Positions 26,631-36,138 are shown, counted from the stretch's first letter. The stretch: 42,630 bases of DNA from Desulfobacteraceae bacterium (GCA_024226935.1 JAAELK010000176.1:1-42630), one strand, 5' to 3'. Notes: generated by a model not told the origin, from the sequence alone. Made by a program: numbers and translations.

Positions 26631-26705
26631 CTACACCGGATGAACGCTTCTAAAAAAGAAGAAGCGTCCAAAAATAAATATAAACTGTGTCTTGATTGTT
26701 TCCAT
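26631..26705 (-). CDS. Phe-rich leader peptide (pheL-like), transcription attenuator
   Basis: A 24-codon ORF reads METIKTQFIFIFGRFFFF and then six more residues to TAG. Seven of 24 residues are Phe, including four in a row (TTC TTC TTT TTT). A GGGA lies about 8 nt ahead of the ATG. The Phe run lies in the loop of hairpin 26644-26667. It is followed by antiterminator and terminator segments and then by the DAHPS-prephenate dehydratase gene. With Phe-tRNA scarce the ribosome would stall on the Phe run and free the antiterminator, the logic of E. coli pheL/pheA. Too short for ordinary gene calling. Confidence 0.9.
   Translation of the reverse strand: METIKTQFIFIFGRFFFFRSVHPV
26644..26667 (-). 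promoter_or_regulatory. Leader hairpin 1:2 (pause hairpin) enclosing the Phe codons
   Basis: The arms ACGCTTCT and AGAAGCGT are exact complements with an 8-nt loop; the four Phe codons span the end of the first arm and the loop. It corresponds to segments 1:2 of a classical amino-acid attenuator and would be melted by a translating ribosome. Confidence 0.75.
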
Positions 26706-26764
26706 TATCATTTCCCGATGTGTCTTAATTTATAAATTCAATAAACTTAAATTCCTAAGAGATA

Positions 26765-26793
26765 TATTTAAAAGACATTTCTATCATTGTCAA
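26765..26793 (-). promoter_or_regulatory. Promoter of the Phe leader and fusion gene
   Basis: On the minus strand TTGACA (26793-26788) is followed after exactly 17 nt by TAAATA (26770-26765). A start near 26758 would put the leader ATG about 50 nt into the transcript. Confidence 0.6.
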
Positions 26794-27022
26794 TAAAAAA
26801 TTTATTGTTTATCCAGAATAATCTGCCTTTGTTTACCCTTTCCCACCTGGGTTAATTTCATTTTTTAAAAACAAATTTGCCTTATGCCACAATATATATT
26901 ATCATACGCTGTAGAAAAGATTTTTCTGTGCCCATTTTTCAATAAGTTCAATGATAATCCAATGCTTATGCGAATTTCGTATTGCATTTTCCCCTACCCT
27001 GGTACAGATAAAAAGGAAATAC

Positions 27023-27940
27023 ATGTTTTTTTTAAAAAACACCCTAGGAAAATACAAATTACCCGTCGGTTTTCTACTCATTATTCTATTGTTCCTTTCT
27101 TTCGGGATTATAACAACAAGGGGTTTAGTCACATTACATAAGCTGACAAGAACAATTTACAACCACCCGCTTGTTGTCTCAAATGCTTCCCTTCTTGCAG
27201 CTCTCAATATAACAAAAATGCATCGCACTATGAAGGATGTCGTTTTAGCCGACTCTCCCCAGGAGGTTAAGATTGCCCTGGAAATTGTATCTAAAAATGA
27301 ACAAGAAGTTTACCGCCAGCTTGATATCATCCGAAAAAAAATTCTTGGTGAGCAAGGCCAATTTCTTGAGGAACAAACCAGACAATTGTTCAAAAACTGG
27401 AAACCGATACGACAAAAGGTGACACGGCTTCTTGGGACCGGCAGGAAAAAAGAGGCGATCAGTGTGACAATGACAAAGGGAGCTGATCATGTACTAAAAC
27501 TTGAGACCAAAATGTTGGAATTAACCTCATATGCGAGAATAAAAGCCGACCATTTTGTAAATTTGGCCCAAAATAGTCAGTCAAAACTTGAAAAATTCAC
27601 CATAATTTTAACCATCCTGGGTGTTTTCCTGTCTCTGGTCATTGCTTTTGCCACCATATACTTTGCTGCAACAGCTAAAAAAGTTATTCAGAATGAAAAA
27701 GCCAAACTCCAAAAAGCCCTTGATGAAATTAATACCCTCCACGGCATTATCCCCATCTGTTCCCATTGCAAACAGATAAGAGATGACAAAGGTCTATGGA
27801 CAAGAGTCGAAGAATACATTCAAACGCACTCCGAGGCCAAATTCAGCCACGGCATCTGCCCTGATTGTGTTAAAACACACTATCCCAAATTTTATCAAAA
27901 AAAACTATCCCAACAAAAAAAAGAAAACAACGGAAATTAG
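27023..27940 (+). CDS. Membrane sensor (4-helix-bundle type) with C-terminal Cys4 module and no known output domain
   Basis: 305 aa from the ATG at 27023, chosen for the AAGGAA 5 nt upstream; the reading frame stays open 24 codons further 5' without a site. TM1 spans about residues 13-33 and TM2 about 194-218. The helical extracytoplasmic segment between them resembles the 4HB_MCP/Tar-like ligand region. After TM2 comes a short coiled stretch and then IPICSHCKQIRDDKGLW...FSHGICPDCVKTHYP, a Cys-x2-Cys pair twice over. This module is often seen at the ends of deltaproteobacterial signalling proteins and may bind zinc. No kinase, GGDEF or receptor hairpin is present. Confidence 0.78.
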   Translation: MFFLKNTLGKYKLPVGFLLIILLFLSFGIITTRGLVTLHKLTRTIYNHPLVVSNASLLAALNITKMHRTMKDVVLADSPQEVKIALEIVSKNEQEVYRQLDIIRKKILGEQGQFLEEQTRQLFKNWKPIRQKVTRLLGTGRKKEAISVTMTKGADHVLKLETKMLELTSYARIKADHFVNLAQNSQSKLEKFTIILTILGVFLSLVIAFATIYFAATAKKVIQNEKAKLQKALDEINTLHGIIPICSHCKQIRDDKGLWTRVEEYIQTHSEAKFSHGICPDCVKTHYPKFYQKKLSQQKKENNGN

Positions 27941-28013
27941 GCCTCATAATCATTAAAGGCTTTAGCGTAAGCATCTCTTCCTCCTGGGGAACCGATTCAA
28001 ATCATGTTTACAT

Positions 28014-28343
28014 CTATTTCCATCCCCCCATCAGGTGTAAATGGAGATGAAAAATTTCCTGGCCCCCTCCCTTTTCAACATTAAAAAGCAGTTTATAGCC
28101 AGATTCATTAATCCCCTGTTCTTTAGCCATCTCTTTGGCAATCATGAAAAGACCGGACAAAATATCGCGATCTTCTAAAGTCATATCATTGATACTTCTG
28201 ATATGTTTTTTAGGCACCAACAGCAGATGAACCGGGGCAGAAGGGTTAATATCTTTAAACACCACATAGGCATCATCTTCATAGAGAAACTCACTGGAAA
28301 TTTCACGGTTTACAATTTTACAAAACAAGCAATCAAGGGACAT
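28014..28343 (-). CDS. HIT family nucleotide phosphoramidase (HinT-like)
   Basis: 109 aa, typical length. N-terminal CLFCKIVNREI, DINPSAPVHLLLVPKKHI and the histidine triad HLHLHLMGG at the C-terminus are diagnostic. HinT enzymes hydrolyse AMP-lysine and aminoacyl/acyl adenylates. The start lies 27 nt after the Sir2-like gene, so ThiF-like, Sir2 and HIT are probably one transcript. Upstream AAGGAGAATTCG gives a good ribosome site. Confidence 0.93.
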   Translation of the reverse strand: MSLDCLFCKIVNREISSEFLYEDDAYVVFKDINPSAPVHLLLVPKKHIRSINDMTLEDRDILSGLFMIAKEMAKEQGINESGYKLLFNVEKGGGQEIFHLHLHLMGGWK

Positions 28344-28370
28344 CGAATTCTCCTTTTAAAAAACATTTAT

Positions 28371-29111
28371 TTATACTGATTTTTTATCTATCTCTTCCAT
28401 TAGTTTTTCCATGGCCACAGATGCCTTCTCCCGGATAAAAATATCTGTGACCGACGAAGTATATTCCGAGGGAAAAGGATTTATCTCTATAATACTGGCA
28501 CCATTTGATTTTGCAGCTCCCGGAATGATATTGGCCGGAGCAACTGTCCCGGTGGTGCCGATGAGAATAAAGCAATCGGCACGGGTTATTTCATTAAAGG
28601 AATGGGTTCCGGCAGGTTCAGGGATCACCTCACCAAAAAAAACCACATCGGGCTTCAAAATTCCACCACATCGTGAACAGACCGGGGGCAGATAATGCAG
28701 ATCGATGTCAGAAACCTTAAATGAAGTCTTGCAGCCAAGACAGACCAATGTTTTCAGAGATCCATGGAACTCATGGACATTTTTGCTCCCGGCCTGGGTA
28801 TGGAGATTATCCACATTCTGGGTAATCACAGCCTTGACCAATTGTCTTTTTTCCATCTGGGCCAGGATATAGTGAGCTGTATTGGGTTTAACCTCTCCGA
28901 ACACTTCATAAAAAATTGTCCGAAACACCTCCCAGGACTGCCGGGTGTTCATACCAAAATATTGGATATCAAAGATCATGGGATCATATTTATTCCACAG
29001 GCCATTCTCCCCTCTGAAAGGGGGAATGCCACTTTCAACCGAAATTCCAGCTCCGGTAAAAACCACACATCTTTCAGCAGATTTTATAATTTTGGCAGCT
29101 TTGGCATACAT
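28371..29111 (-). CDS. Sir2-family NAD-dependent protein deacylase (CobB-like)
   Basis: 246 aa from the ATG at 29111. GGGAGG 6 nt upstream favours this over an ATG at 29129 that overlaps the preceding stop as ATGA. FTGAGISVESGIPPFRG is the NAD motif, QNVDNLH and the catalytic HEFHGS follow, and four zinc Cys are present (CLGC and CSRC). Removes acyl groups from lysine using NAD. Neighbours: an E1-like adenylyltransferase directly upstream and HIT downstream. Confidence 0.92.
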   Translation of the reverse strand: MYAKAAKIIKSAERCVVFTGAGISVESGIPPFRGENGLWNKYDPMIFDIQYFGMNTRQSWEVFRTIFYEVFGEVKPNTAHYILAQMEKRQLVKAVITQNVDNLHTQAGSKNVHEFHGSLKTLVCLGCKTSFKVSDIDLHYLPPVCSRCGGILKPDVVFFGEVIPEPAGTHSFNEITRADCFILIGTTGTVAPANIIPGAAKSNGASIIEINPFPSEYTSSVTDIFIREKASVAMEKLMEEIDKKSV

Positions 29112-29125
29112 GGACACCCTCCCGG

Positions 29126-29824
29126 TCATACAAGTTCCACAACTTCAAAACGATTGCTCTCAAGATCGGCAATTAAAAGTTTATTTCTCAAAATATCTCC
29201 CCGTTTAAGCAACACCTTTACACATTCGGAAGCCTGGAGGGATGCAACGAGAAGGGCGCAATAGGCAATATTTCCGGTTAGACCCTCAATCCCCCGGGAG
29301 AGACAAACACTTTTTTTACCATAGATCAACTCATACCCCGGATCTTCAGGGAAGATAACAGTCACCTGACCGCAGACCCCGGCAATGGCTCCGGATACCA
29401 GGGGGATGGCGGCTTTTTGTGTGGTTTTCTGGAGAAGAAACCTGGTATCGATGGTATCAAGACAATCCACCACCAGATCAGCCCCCTCTATCATACCATA
29501 AAGATTGGTTTCATCTACATAGGCATGTCTGATATTTACTTCTATGGATGAATTAACAGCAGCTACCCTCTCCTTGGCAGCTTGCGCCTTTGACATACCT
29601 ATATTTACCTCCCGGCTCAAAATCTGACGATTCAGGTTGGAAATATCAAAAACATCCCCATCTACCAATGTCAAGGTTCCAACACCAGTTCTGGCAAGCA
29701 TTTCACACACCCCGCCCCCCAAACCACCCAAACCGATGATCACCACATGGGAACGGGCCAACACATCCTGTTCTTCAAGACTTATGGTATTAAAATTACG
29801 CTCATACCGATCTTGCTTAATCAT
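29126..29824 (-). CDS. ThiF/MoeB/HesA (E1-like) adenylyltransferase
   Basis: 232 aa. RYERNFNTISLEEQDVL opening, ATP loop VIIGLGGLGGGV, VDGDVFDISNLNRQ with the catalytic Arg, KAQAAKERV and DCLDTIDTR are the ThiF-family core. The usual zinc CxxC pairs are missing and the C-terminus is short (YGKKSVCLSRGIEGLTGN), as in the small HesA/TcdA-like members. It would adenylate the C-terminus of a ubiquitin-like sulfur carrier or a related carboxylate; no ThiS/MoaD-like gene is adjacent. The Sir2 gene is translationally close downstream. Confidence 0.85.
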   Translation of the reverse strand: MIKQDRYERNFNTISLEEQDVLARSHVVIIGLGGLGGGVCEMLARTGVGTLTLVDGDVFDISNLNRQILSREVNIGMSKAQAAKERVAAVNSSIEVNIRHAYVDETNLYGMIEGADLVVDCLDTIDTRFLLQKTTQKAAIPLVSGAIAGVCGQVTVIFPEDPGYELIYGKKSVCLSRGIEGLTGNIAYCALLVASLQASECVKVLLKRGDILRNKLLIADLESNRFEVVELV

Positions 29825-30091
29825 GGGTTACCCTCTATTTCAGACCTATCCACCATCAACATCCTATCCACCGCCCACAAGGCTAAGAACAACTCCACCC
29901 TATCCCCGTGCTGGGTATGATAACCAAGACCTTGCTGTCCAAAAGAAAATATTTGATTAGGGAGACAAACAACTTCAGGTCTATCGTGAATCATTTATGT
30001 TTACACTTTCCATCTTGCCTGTTATTTAAATGGCATATTATGGGGATTGACCACATAATTTACTTACAAATTTAACAGAAAATGATTACTT

Positions 30092-30619
30092 ATGAAAGCC
30101 GAAAATAAAAAGACCCTGACGGTTAAAGAACTGGCCCAAGATCTTACCAATTTTGCCCTGGACAGAACCGATCTCAAAGACTTGCTTTGCGCTATTCCCA
30201 ATAAAAATGACCTGAATATCGTAGCCGTTGAATATGAATTGGGAATTTTAAAAATCCTGAGCGTGGGATGGGCAATTTCATTTTTCATGGCAACCACAGA
30301 TAAAAACAAACAAGTCCTATCCGAATTGTTCTGGCAGATGGTCCAAAAAATTTCCCAGGACATTTCCACCCTGACACAAACCACCACCGGCGCCCAATTG
30401 GACTATTTCAGTATTTTAAAAGAACGCCTGGCCATCTATGTAAAACAGATCCAGGAAAATCCCGATCAAGCAAGCAATCCTGCATTGATCATGGGACCCG
30501 CTTTTGCCAAGGTTTGCGGCAGTCCGGACGATGCCATTGCTATTCTTACCGGCACCAAAATATTCACCCTGACCCTGGGAGCCGTCAAAGAATATATAAA
30601 TATTATTGATATCTGTTAA
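30092..30619 (+). CDS. Hypothetical protein, soluble, predominantly helical
   Basis: 175 aa; not recognised. It has no signal peptide. One moderately hydrophobic stretch (ILKILSVGWAISFFMA, about residues 52-67) might be buried core rather than membrane. The central segment is helical and amphipathic. The ribosome site is weak and a TTGACC-type promoter may lie within 60 nt upstream. It stands alone between the divergent ThiF-like gene and the PfaC-like operon, with a hairpin downstream. Coding is likely from codon pattern and length, but function is unknown. Confidence 0.6.
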   Translation: MKAENKKTLTVKELAQDLTNFALDRTDLKDLLCAIPNKNDLNIVAVEYELGILKILSVGWAISFFMATTDKNKQVLSELFWQMVQKISQDISTLTQTTTGAQLDYFSILKERLAIYVKQIQENPDQASNPALIMGPAFAKVCGSPDDAIAILTGTKIFTLTLGAVKEYINIIDIC

Positions 30620-30670
30620 TAACGGCCATGGGCCGCCCAAGGACTTCCATCAGCTTGCCGACAACAAAAC

Positions 30671-30705
30671 ATGAAAGAATCCGATAAGTTGGTTGGTTCT
30701 TTCAT
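30671..30705. other. Hairpin in the 186-nt spacer before the PfaC-like gene
   Basis: ATGAAAGAA-(T)-CC pairs with GGTTCTTTCAT around a 12-nt loop. No T-run follows, so it is a weak terminator candidate for the hypothetical gene or a leader structure for the operon. The rest of the spacer shows no clear promoter or ribosome site. Confidence 0.45.
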
Positions 30706-30805
30706 ATAAATGAAGGACCTCATATTATGGCCTTCCATGGGAATTTTACACAATTTTTACATTGCTCCCTTGAAATCAAACCGGTTCTACACTATATGAC
30801 CCCCT

Positions 30806-33800
30806 ATGAAATTTAAGATGAACAAAATTGCAGTTGTCTCCATGGCAGGCATCTTTCCAGGAGCCCACCACACGACACATTTTATAGAAAATATTCTGGC
30901 AAAAAAAGAATCCATAATCAAGGTACCACCCGCCAGGTGGGTAGCCCCCAGCAGCACCATGGTCCGTCCTGTTCACGCACCGGATCGGGCTATTTCGGAC
31001 AAAGCGGGACTGATTACCGATTTTAACTTTGATCCTTCAGGATTTCGGGTGGACAAAGATCTTCTGGCAAGCCTGGACCCGGTTCACCACCTTGTCCTTG
31101 CTGCAGGCCGCAGGGCATTTGAATCCTGCCATACCACCACGGCACTAAAAAAACGAACCGGTGTCATCCTGGCTGCCATTGCCCTGCCCACGGATACCGC
31201 ATCCATGGTTTCCTGGGAAATCATGTGCGCAAATCCTCCCCCATCCTTTTTGCCGGCCGATGCAGCAAGAGCATCGGTGGTATCGGCACCTGCAGCAATT
31301 TTAGCCAGATCCATGGGATTTTATGGCGGCAGTTTCACTTTAGATGCAGCTTGTGCCTCTTCTTTATTTGCCATAAAACTTGCCTGTGAACACCTGAGTC
31401 TGAAAAAAGCAGATATCATGGTGGCCGGTGGAGTATCCAGACCGGACTCATTATACACCCAGATTGGATTCAGCCAACTTACAGCATTGTCTCCTTCCGG
31501 CTGCTGTGCCCCCTTTGATAAAAATGCAAACGGGCTTGTGGTAGGCGAAGGTGCGGGAATCCTGGTTTTAAAACGCCTAGAGGATGCCCTGGCCTGCCGG
31601 GACACCATCCATGCTGTCATCACGGGCACCGGAGCTTCCAATGATCTGGAAGGTAACCTTGTGGCGCCGGCCTGCGAAGGACAAATCAGGGCCATGAAAG
31701 CTGCCTATGACCAGGCTGGTTGGACACCGGCAGACCTCCAGTACATGGAATGTCACGGTTCGGGCACCCCTGTGGGCGATCAGGTGGAAGTCACCAGTAT
31801 AAGGCGCCTGTTAGACCTTTATGGATGTCCTGACAAACAGATGTCCATTGGATCAATCAAATCCATGATTGGCCATCTGCTCACCGCAGCCGGTGCTGCG
31901 GGGTTCATGAAAACTGTATTAGCCATGGAAAAAGGAGCTCTGCCCCCCTCCCTGAATTTTACGACACCGCCTGCCGACAGCCCCTTGAATCATTCCAGGA
32001 TAAAAGTACAGACAAAGACTGAGCCCTGGCAACCGGAACAATTGAACACCCCCCGAAAAGCCGGTATTTCCGCCTTTGGATTCGGAGGCATAAACGCCCA
32101 TATTCTAATAGAAGAATTTTTAGATAAGCCCTCCCCGCATTTTGTACCAAAATCCATGGAACCTTCGGCCTTCAAAGCAGTACCCTGTGCCATTATAGGA
32201 ATGGAGACCCTTTCCCATAACACCAAAAATCTTGGCGAATTTAAAGACCTGATCTTTGGCAAATCCAGGCCCAAAACCCGTATTGCCGGGACCAGATGGA
32301 GAAGAACCTGCCACCTGGACTCTGGAATGGATCAAACCCAGACGTCCTTCATGGACGAAATCCGGGTCCAATTAGGCCAATTCCATATCCCCCCCAATCA
32401 GATGGAAGATATCCTGCCCCAGCATTTGATCATGCTCAAGGCTGCAAAGGGAGCCCTTGAAGATGCCGGGATAAGCCCCCGGCCACTTAAGACCGAACCC
32501 GACCGAATTAAAACAGGCTGTGCCATCGGCATTGAATTTGATTTCGGAGCAACGGATTTTTCCCTGCGCTGGAAACTTTATGACCGGGACAAAAACCTTT
32601 TAGATAAAATAGCTCCTGAACTCACCTTCAACAGGACCCTGGGGGCTCTTGGCGGTATTGTAGCATCCAGAATTGCCAGGGAATTCAAGCTGGGAGGCCC
32701 TTGTTTCACCCTTTCCGGGGGAACGGCTTCCGGTATAAAGGCCATTGAAACCGCCATTACCTCCCTTAGCACCCATGAAACTGATACCTTTTTATGCGGA
32801 TGTGTGGACCTGGCCGGTGATATCCGTGAATTCACCATGAACCGGACTGCAAACGATCCTGGGGTCACTTTCCCTTCCGAAGGCGCCTGCGCCCTGGTCT
32901 TAAAACGCCTGGACCAGGCCATAAAGGATAAAGACCGGATCTATGGCACCATCACCGGAATTGCAGGATCAGGCGGGGCCCAAATCCAAGGTGAAATAAA
33001 AGAGTCTGAAAAAACTCAAAAACCAACCGGAACAAAGCTTTCCCACCGATATGTGGATTCTTTTAACAGGGCCTTAAAAGACGCTGGCACGCAACTTTCT
33101 GACCTGGCTCTAATCGAAACCCATTCAATGGGAGTTGGTGACCAGGGTGCAGCAGAAGCACAGGGCTTGGACCAGATGAGTGGCTCAAAACCTGCCACCC
33201 CATTACATCTTTCTTGTGCCGCAGGATCCATGGGAGATACCAACGGATCTGCAAGTCTTTTTTCCGTAATAAAAGCGACCCTGTCCTTACACCATATGAC
33301 CTTACCTGGTAACCCCCTTCCAGCAGAATCTAAATTTAATGAACTCAAAGGATTTACCATAGCTCAAACCAGCCAATTCTGGCAGATAACCCGGGAAAAA
33401 CCGAGAAAAGCAGCCGTCGGCTCCATAACCATGGACGGAGCATGTGCCCATGCTGTTCTGGAAGAATATATTCCAAAGGACCAAAGCTGCCGAAAAAATA
33501 CCCCAACGATCCCGATGGAGGGTAACAACCAACCAAAAAAACAGGCAACAACCGCCCAGGCCCGGAATCATCTGCCCCTTGGGATCAAAACAGCCCGACC
33601 GCCCATGACCCAGGATATAATTAATGCCATCCACCCCCCCCAAAAAAAGCCTGAAATAATATCCACAACTTTTATGACAGACAATCTATCATTTTGCCCA
33701 GACCTTTTTACCGATGCAGTAACGATCACCAGCCGGGCCCATGAAAAATTTCTTAAATTTTCCAACCATAATATGGCCCAGATGGAAAGCCAATTTGCAA

Positions 33801-35089
33801 CCCTGCTCCAAGCTGTATCAAAAATAACCGATGGGGAAGGCACAAATTCTGGGAAACACTCCGGCAAGACCATCATGCCCCCACCCTTTCTGGACCGGGA
33901 CAAATGCCTGGAATATGCAGTTGGAAAGGCCGGTAATGTCCTAGGCCCTGATTTTGATATAATCGACACCTATCCTGTCAGGGTAAGACTACCTGCAGAA
34001 CCCCTGATGCTGGTAGATCGAATCATCGATATTCAAGGAGAGATGTTGTCCCTCACATCGGGAAAAATCATCACCCAGCATGATGTAAAAGAAAACGCAT
34101 GGTATCTTGACGGCGGCAAAGCTCCGGTTTCCATTTCCATTGAAGCAGGACAGGCAGACCTGTTTTTATGCGCCTATCTGGGCATTGACCATGCCGTAAA
34201 AGGAAAACGCAAATACAGACTTCTGGATGCAAAAATCACCTTTCACCGGACTCTGCCGGAACCCAATGAAACCATCGAATATCACATTGAAATCGATCGT
34301 TTTTTAAAACAAGGAGATGTTTATCTCTTCTTTTTCCACTATAAAGGGTACATTGACAACCAATTGTTTATTTCCATGCGGGACGGATGTGCCGGTTTTT
34401 TCACAGAACAGGAGGTAAAAAATTCCGGGGGAATTATCCTGAAAAAAGAAGAACGTAAAACTGCGACACCTCCGGTTGTTTTCACCCCCCTTGTGCCCAT
34501 GGAAAAGACCCAACTTTCCAAAGAGAAAATCCATGCACTGAGACAAGGGGATCTTGAAACAGCTTTTGGCCCTCAATTTAAAGGGATTCGTCTTGGAAAA
34601 AATCAATGGCTTCCAGGTGGAAAAATGAGCCTTATTGACCGGGTGATCCAATTGGATCCCCGGGGTGGCAGATTTGGGTTGGGCACGATCAGTGCCGAGG
34701 CCGATATCCATCCCGATGACTGGTTTTTAACCTGTCATTTCATCGATGACATGGTCATGCCCGGTACCCTGATGTATGAATGCTGTGCCCATACCCTCAG
34801 AATCTTTATCCAAAGAATGGGCTGGGTCAGCGAAAAGATCGATGTACACTATGACGTTATCCCTTCTAATGAAAGTGATTTAAAATGTCGGGGACCTGTG
34901 ACCCGGGAAACCAAAAAAGTAAGGTATAAAATAGAAATCAAAGAGATCGGATACACTCCCTCACCCTATGTGATCGCCGATGCAACGATGTTTTCAGATG
35001 ACTTGCAAATTGTGTTATACAAGGGCATGGGAATGCAACTTTCCGGCATTACCCAGGACGATCTTATGACTTTTTGGAGAAAAATATGA
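30806..35089 (+). CDS. PfaC-like multidomain synthase (KS - chain-length-factor-like KS - DH - DH)
   Basis: 1427 aa. KS1 (about 5-440) is intact: Cys183 in DAACASS, His317 in CHGSGTPVGD, His357 in SMIGH. KS2 (about 458-890) lacks the nucleophile (Thr640 in LSGGTASG) and the last His (Asp811), as in a chain-length factor. After a Pro/Lys/Gln-rich linker come two FabA-like dehydratase domains (about 1030-1205 and 1230-1427), the second with CHFIDDMVMPGTLMYE. This is the order of PfaC in polyunsaturated fatty-acid synthases, though shorter than marine gammaproteobacterial PfaC. No ACP, AT, KR or ER is encoded here, so partners are elsewhere. Start uncertain (30806 or 30818). Overlaps oleA by 4 nt. 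Confidence 0.85.
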   Translation: MKFKMNKIAVVSMAGIFPGAHHTTHFIENILAKKESIIKVPPARWVAPSSTMVRPVHAPDRAISDKAGLITDFNFDPSGFRVDKDLLASLDPVHHLVLAAGRRAFESCHTTTALKKRTGVILAAIALPTDTASMVSWEIMCANPPPSFLPADAARASVVSAPAAILARSMGFYGGSFTLDAACASSLFAIKLACEHLSLKKADIMVAGGVSRPDSLYTQIGFSQLTALSPSGCCAPFDKNANGLVVGEGAGILVLKRLEDALACRDTIHAVITGTGASNDLEGNLVAPACEGQIRAMKAAYDQAGWTPADLQYMECHGSGTPVGDQVEVTSIRRLLDLYGCPDKQMSIGSIKSMIGHLLTAAGAAGFMKTVLAMEKGALPPSLNFTTPPADSPLNHSRIKVQTKTEPWQPEQLNTPRKAGISAFGFGGINAHILIEEFLDKPSPHFVPKSMEPSAFKAVPCAIIGMETLSHNTKNLGEFKDLIFGKSRPKTRIAGTRWRRTCHLDSGMDQTQTSFMDEIRVQLGQFHIPPNQMEDILPQHLIMLKAAKGALEDAGISPRPLKTEPDRIKTGCAIGIEFDFGATDFSLRWKLYDRDKNLLDKIAPELTFNRTLGALGGIVASRIAREFKLGGPCFTLSGGTASGIKAIETAITSLSTHETDTFLCGCVDLAGDIREFTMNRTANDPGVTFPSEGACALVLKRLDQAIKDKDRIYGTITGIAGSGGAQIQGEIKESEKTQKPTGTKLSHRYVDSFNRALKDAGTQLSDLALIETHSMGVGDQGAAEAQGLDQMSGSKPATPLHLSCAAGSMGDTNGSASLFSVIKATLSLHHMTLPGNPLPAESKFNELKGFTIAQTSQFWQITREKPRKAAVGSITMDGACAHAVLEEYIPKDQSCRKNTPTIPMEGNNQPKKQATTAQARNHLPLGIKTARPPMTQDIINAIHPPQKKPEIISTTFMTDNLSFCPDLFTDAVTITSRAHEKFLKFSNHNMAQMESQFATLLQAVSKITDGEGTNSGKHSGKTIMPPPFLDRDKCLEYAVGKAGNVLGPDFDIIDTYPVRVRLPAEPLMLVDRIIDIQGEMLSLTSGKIITQHDVKENAWYLDGGKAPVSISIEAGQADLFLCAYLGIDHAVKGKRKYRLLDAKITFHRTLPEPNETIEYHIEIDRFLKQGDVYLFFFHYKGYIDNQLFISMRDGCAGFFTEQEVKNSGGIILKKEERKTATPPVVFTPLVPMEKTQLSKEKIHALRQGDLETAFGPQFKGIRLGKNQWLPGGKMSLIDRVIQLDPRGGRFGLGTISAEADIHPDDWFLTCHFIDDMVMPGTLMYECCAHTLRIFIQRMGWVSEKIDVHYDVIPSNESDLKCRGPVTRETKKVRYKIEIKEIGYTPSPYVIADATMFSDDLQIVLYKGMGMQLSGITQDDLMTFWRKI

Positions 35090-36138
35090 AATACTCAAAT
35101 GTATTTATTGAATCCTTTGGATATGAACTAGCACCCCATGTTGTAACCTCAGAGGAAATAGAAGAGCGCCTTAAACCTTTTTTTGATTCCGTCGGATTTG
35201 GACCGGGACAGATCGAAACATTGACCGGCATCAAGGAACGACGCTATTGGAATGTGGACCACACCCTGGGAGAACATGCGGCGGCGGCTGGTCAAAAAGC
35301 TATTGATGAAGCCGGAATAGACCCCGGAGAAATCGGAGCCCTGACCTTTTGCGGTGTGGGCCAGGATGGATTCGAACCAGCCACTTCCTGTTCCATTGCC
35401 GACAAACTTAAGATTGGAGCCAATGCCCACATCTATGATGTAAAATCCGCCTGCCTAGGTATGGTCACGGGCATGGTCCAGGTGGCCAATGAGATAGAGT
35501 TGGGAAATATAAAAGCAGGTCTTGTGGTCTCTTGTGAAAGCGCCAGACAGATTGTGGATGCCACCATTGACGAAATCAATATCCATAAAAATATTGATTT
35601 TTACAAAGACACCATTGCCACCATGACAGGCGGATCTGGGGCTGCTGCCATTCTTCTGACCGATGGAACTCTTGGCAACCCCGATACCCGACGGCATGCT
35701 CTAAAAGGCGGGGTAGTCCAAAATGCCACCCAGCACCATCAATTGTGCTATTGGAGATTTGAACAAAGCGGTATGCCGACCGACTCCAAAGTCATAATGC
35801 GAACAAAAGCCCAGCAAGTCATGGAAAATGGACTGATCCTGGCCCAAAAAACCTATGCACGTTTTAAAGCAGAATTTAATCTGCCCGATAACAAACCTGA
35901 TAAGTTCATTGCCCACCAGGTGGGAGAGGGTCACCACCAACTATTTTACAACACCCTGAAACTGGATCGCAAAAAAGATTTTATCACCTTCCCATTTCTG
36001 GGAAATATAGGCACGGTTTCCCTACCCATCACCGCTGCCATTGCCGATGAAAGGGGTTTTTTATCACCGGGAGATTTTGTAGGATTACTTGGAGTGGGCT
36101 CTGGACTGAACTGCTATATGCTAGGTGTAGAATGGTAA
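35086..36138 (+). CDS. oleA: OleA, head-to-head acyl-CoA condensing thiolase-fold enzyme
   Basis: 350 aa from the ATG at 35086, preferred because GGAG ends 6 nt upstream; a TTG at 35074 is an alternative. The nucleophile is Cys123 (VKSACLGMVTGM). Glu97 (GFEPATS) matches the glutamate OleA donates across the dimer. His277 (IAHQVG) and Asn307 (FLGNIG) complete the set. OleA joins two acyl-CoAs to a 2-alkyl-3-ketoacid. ATGA overlap with the PfaC-like gene and 7-nt overlap with oleB imply coupled translation. Confidence 0.9.
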   Translation: MKYSNVFIESFGYELAPHVVTSEEIEERLKPFFDSVGFGPGQIETLTGIKERRYWNVDHTLGEHAAAAGQKAIDEAGIDPGEIGALTFCGVGQDGFEPATSCSIADKLKIGANAHIYDVKSACLGMVTGMVQVANEIELGNIKAGLVVSCESARQIVDATIDEINIHKNIDFYKDTIATMTGGSGAAAILLTDGTLGNPDTRRHALKGGVVQNATQHHQLCYWRFEQSGMPTDSKVIMRTKAQQVMENGLILAQKTYARFKAEFNLPDNKPDKFIAHQVGEGHHQLFYNTLKLDRKKDFITFPFLGNIGTVSLPITAAIADERGFLSPGDFVGLLGVGSGLNCYMLGVEW

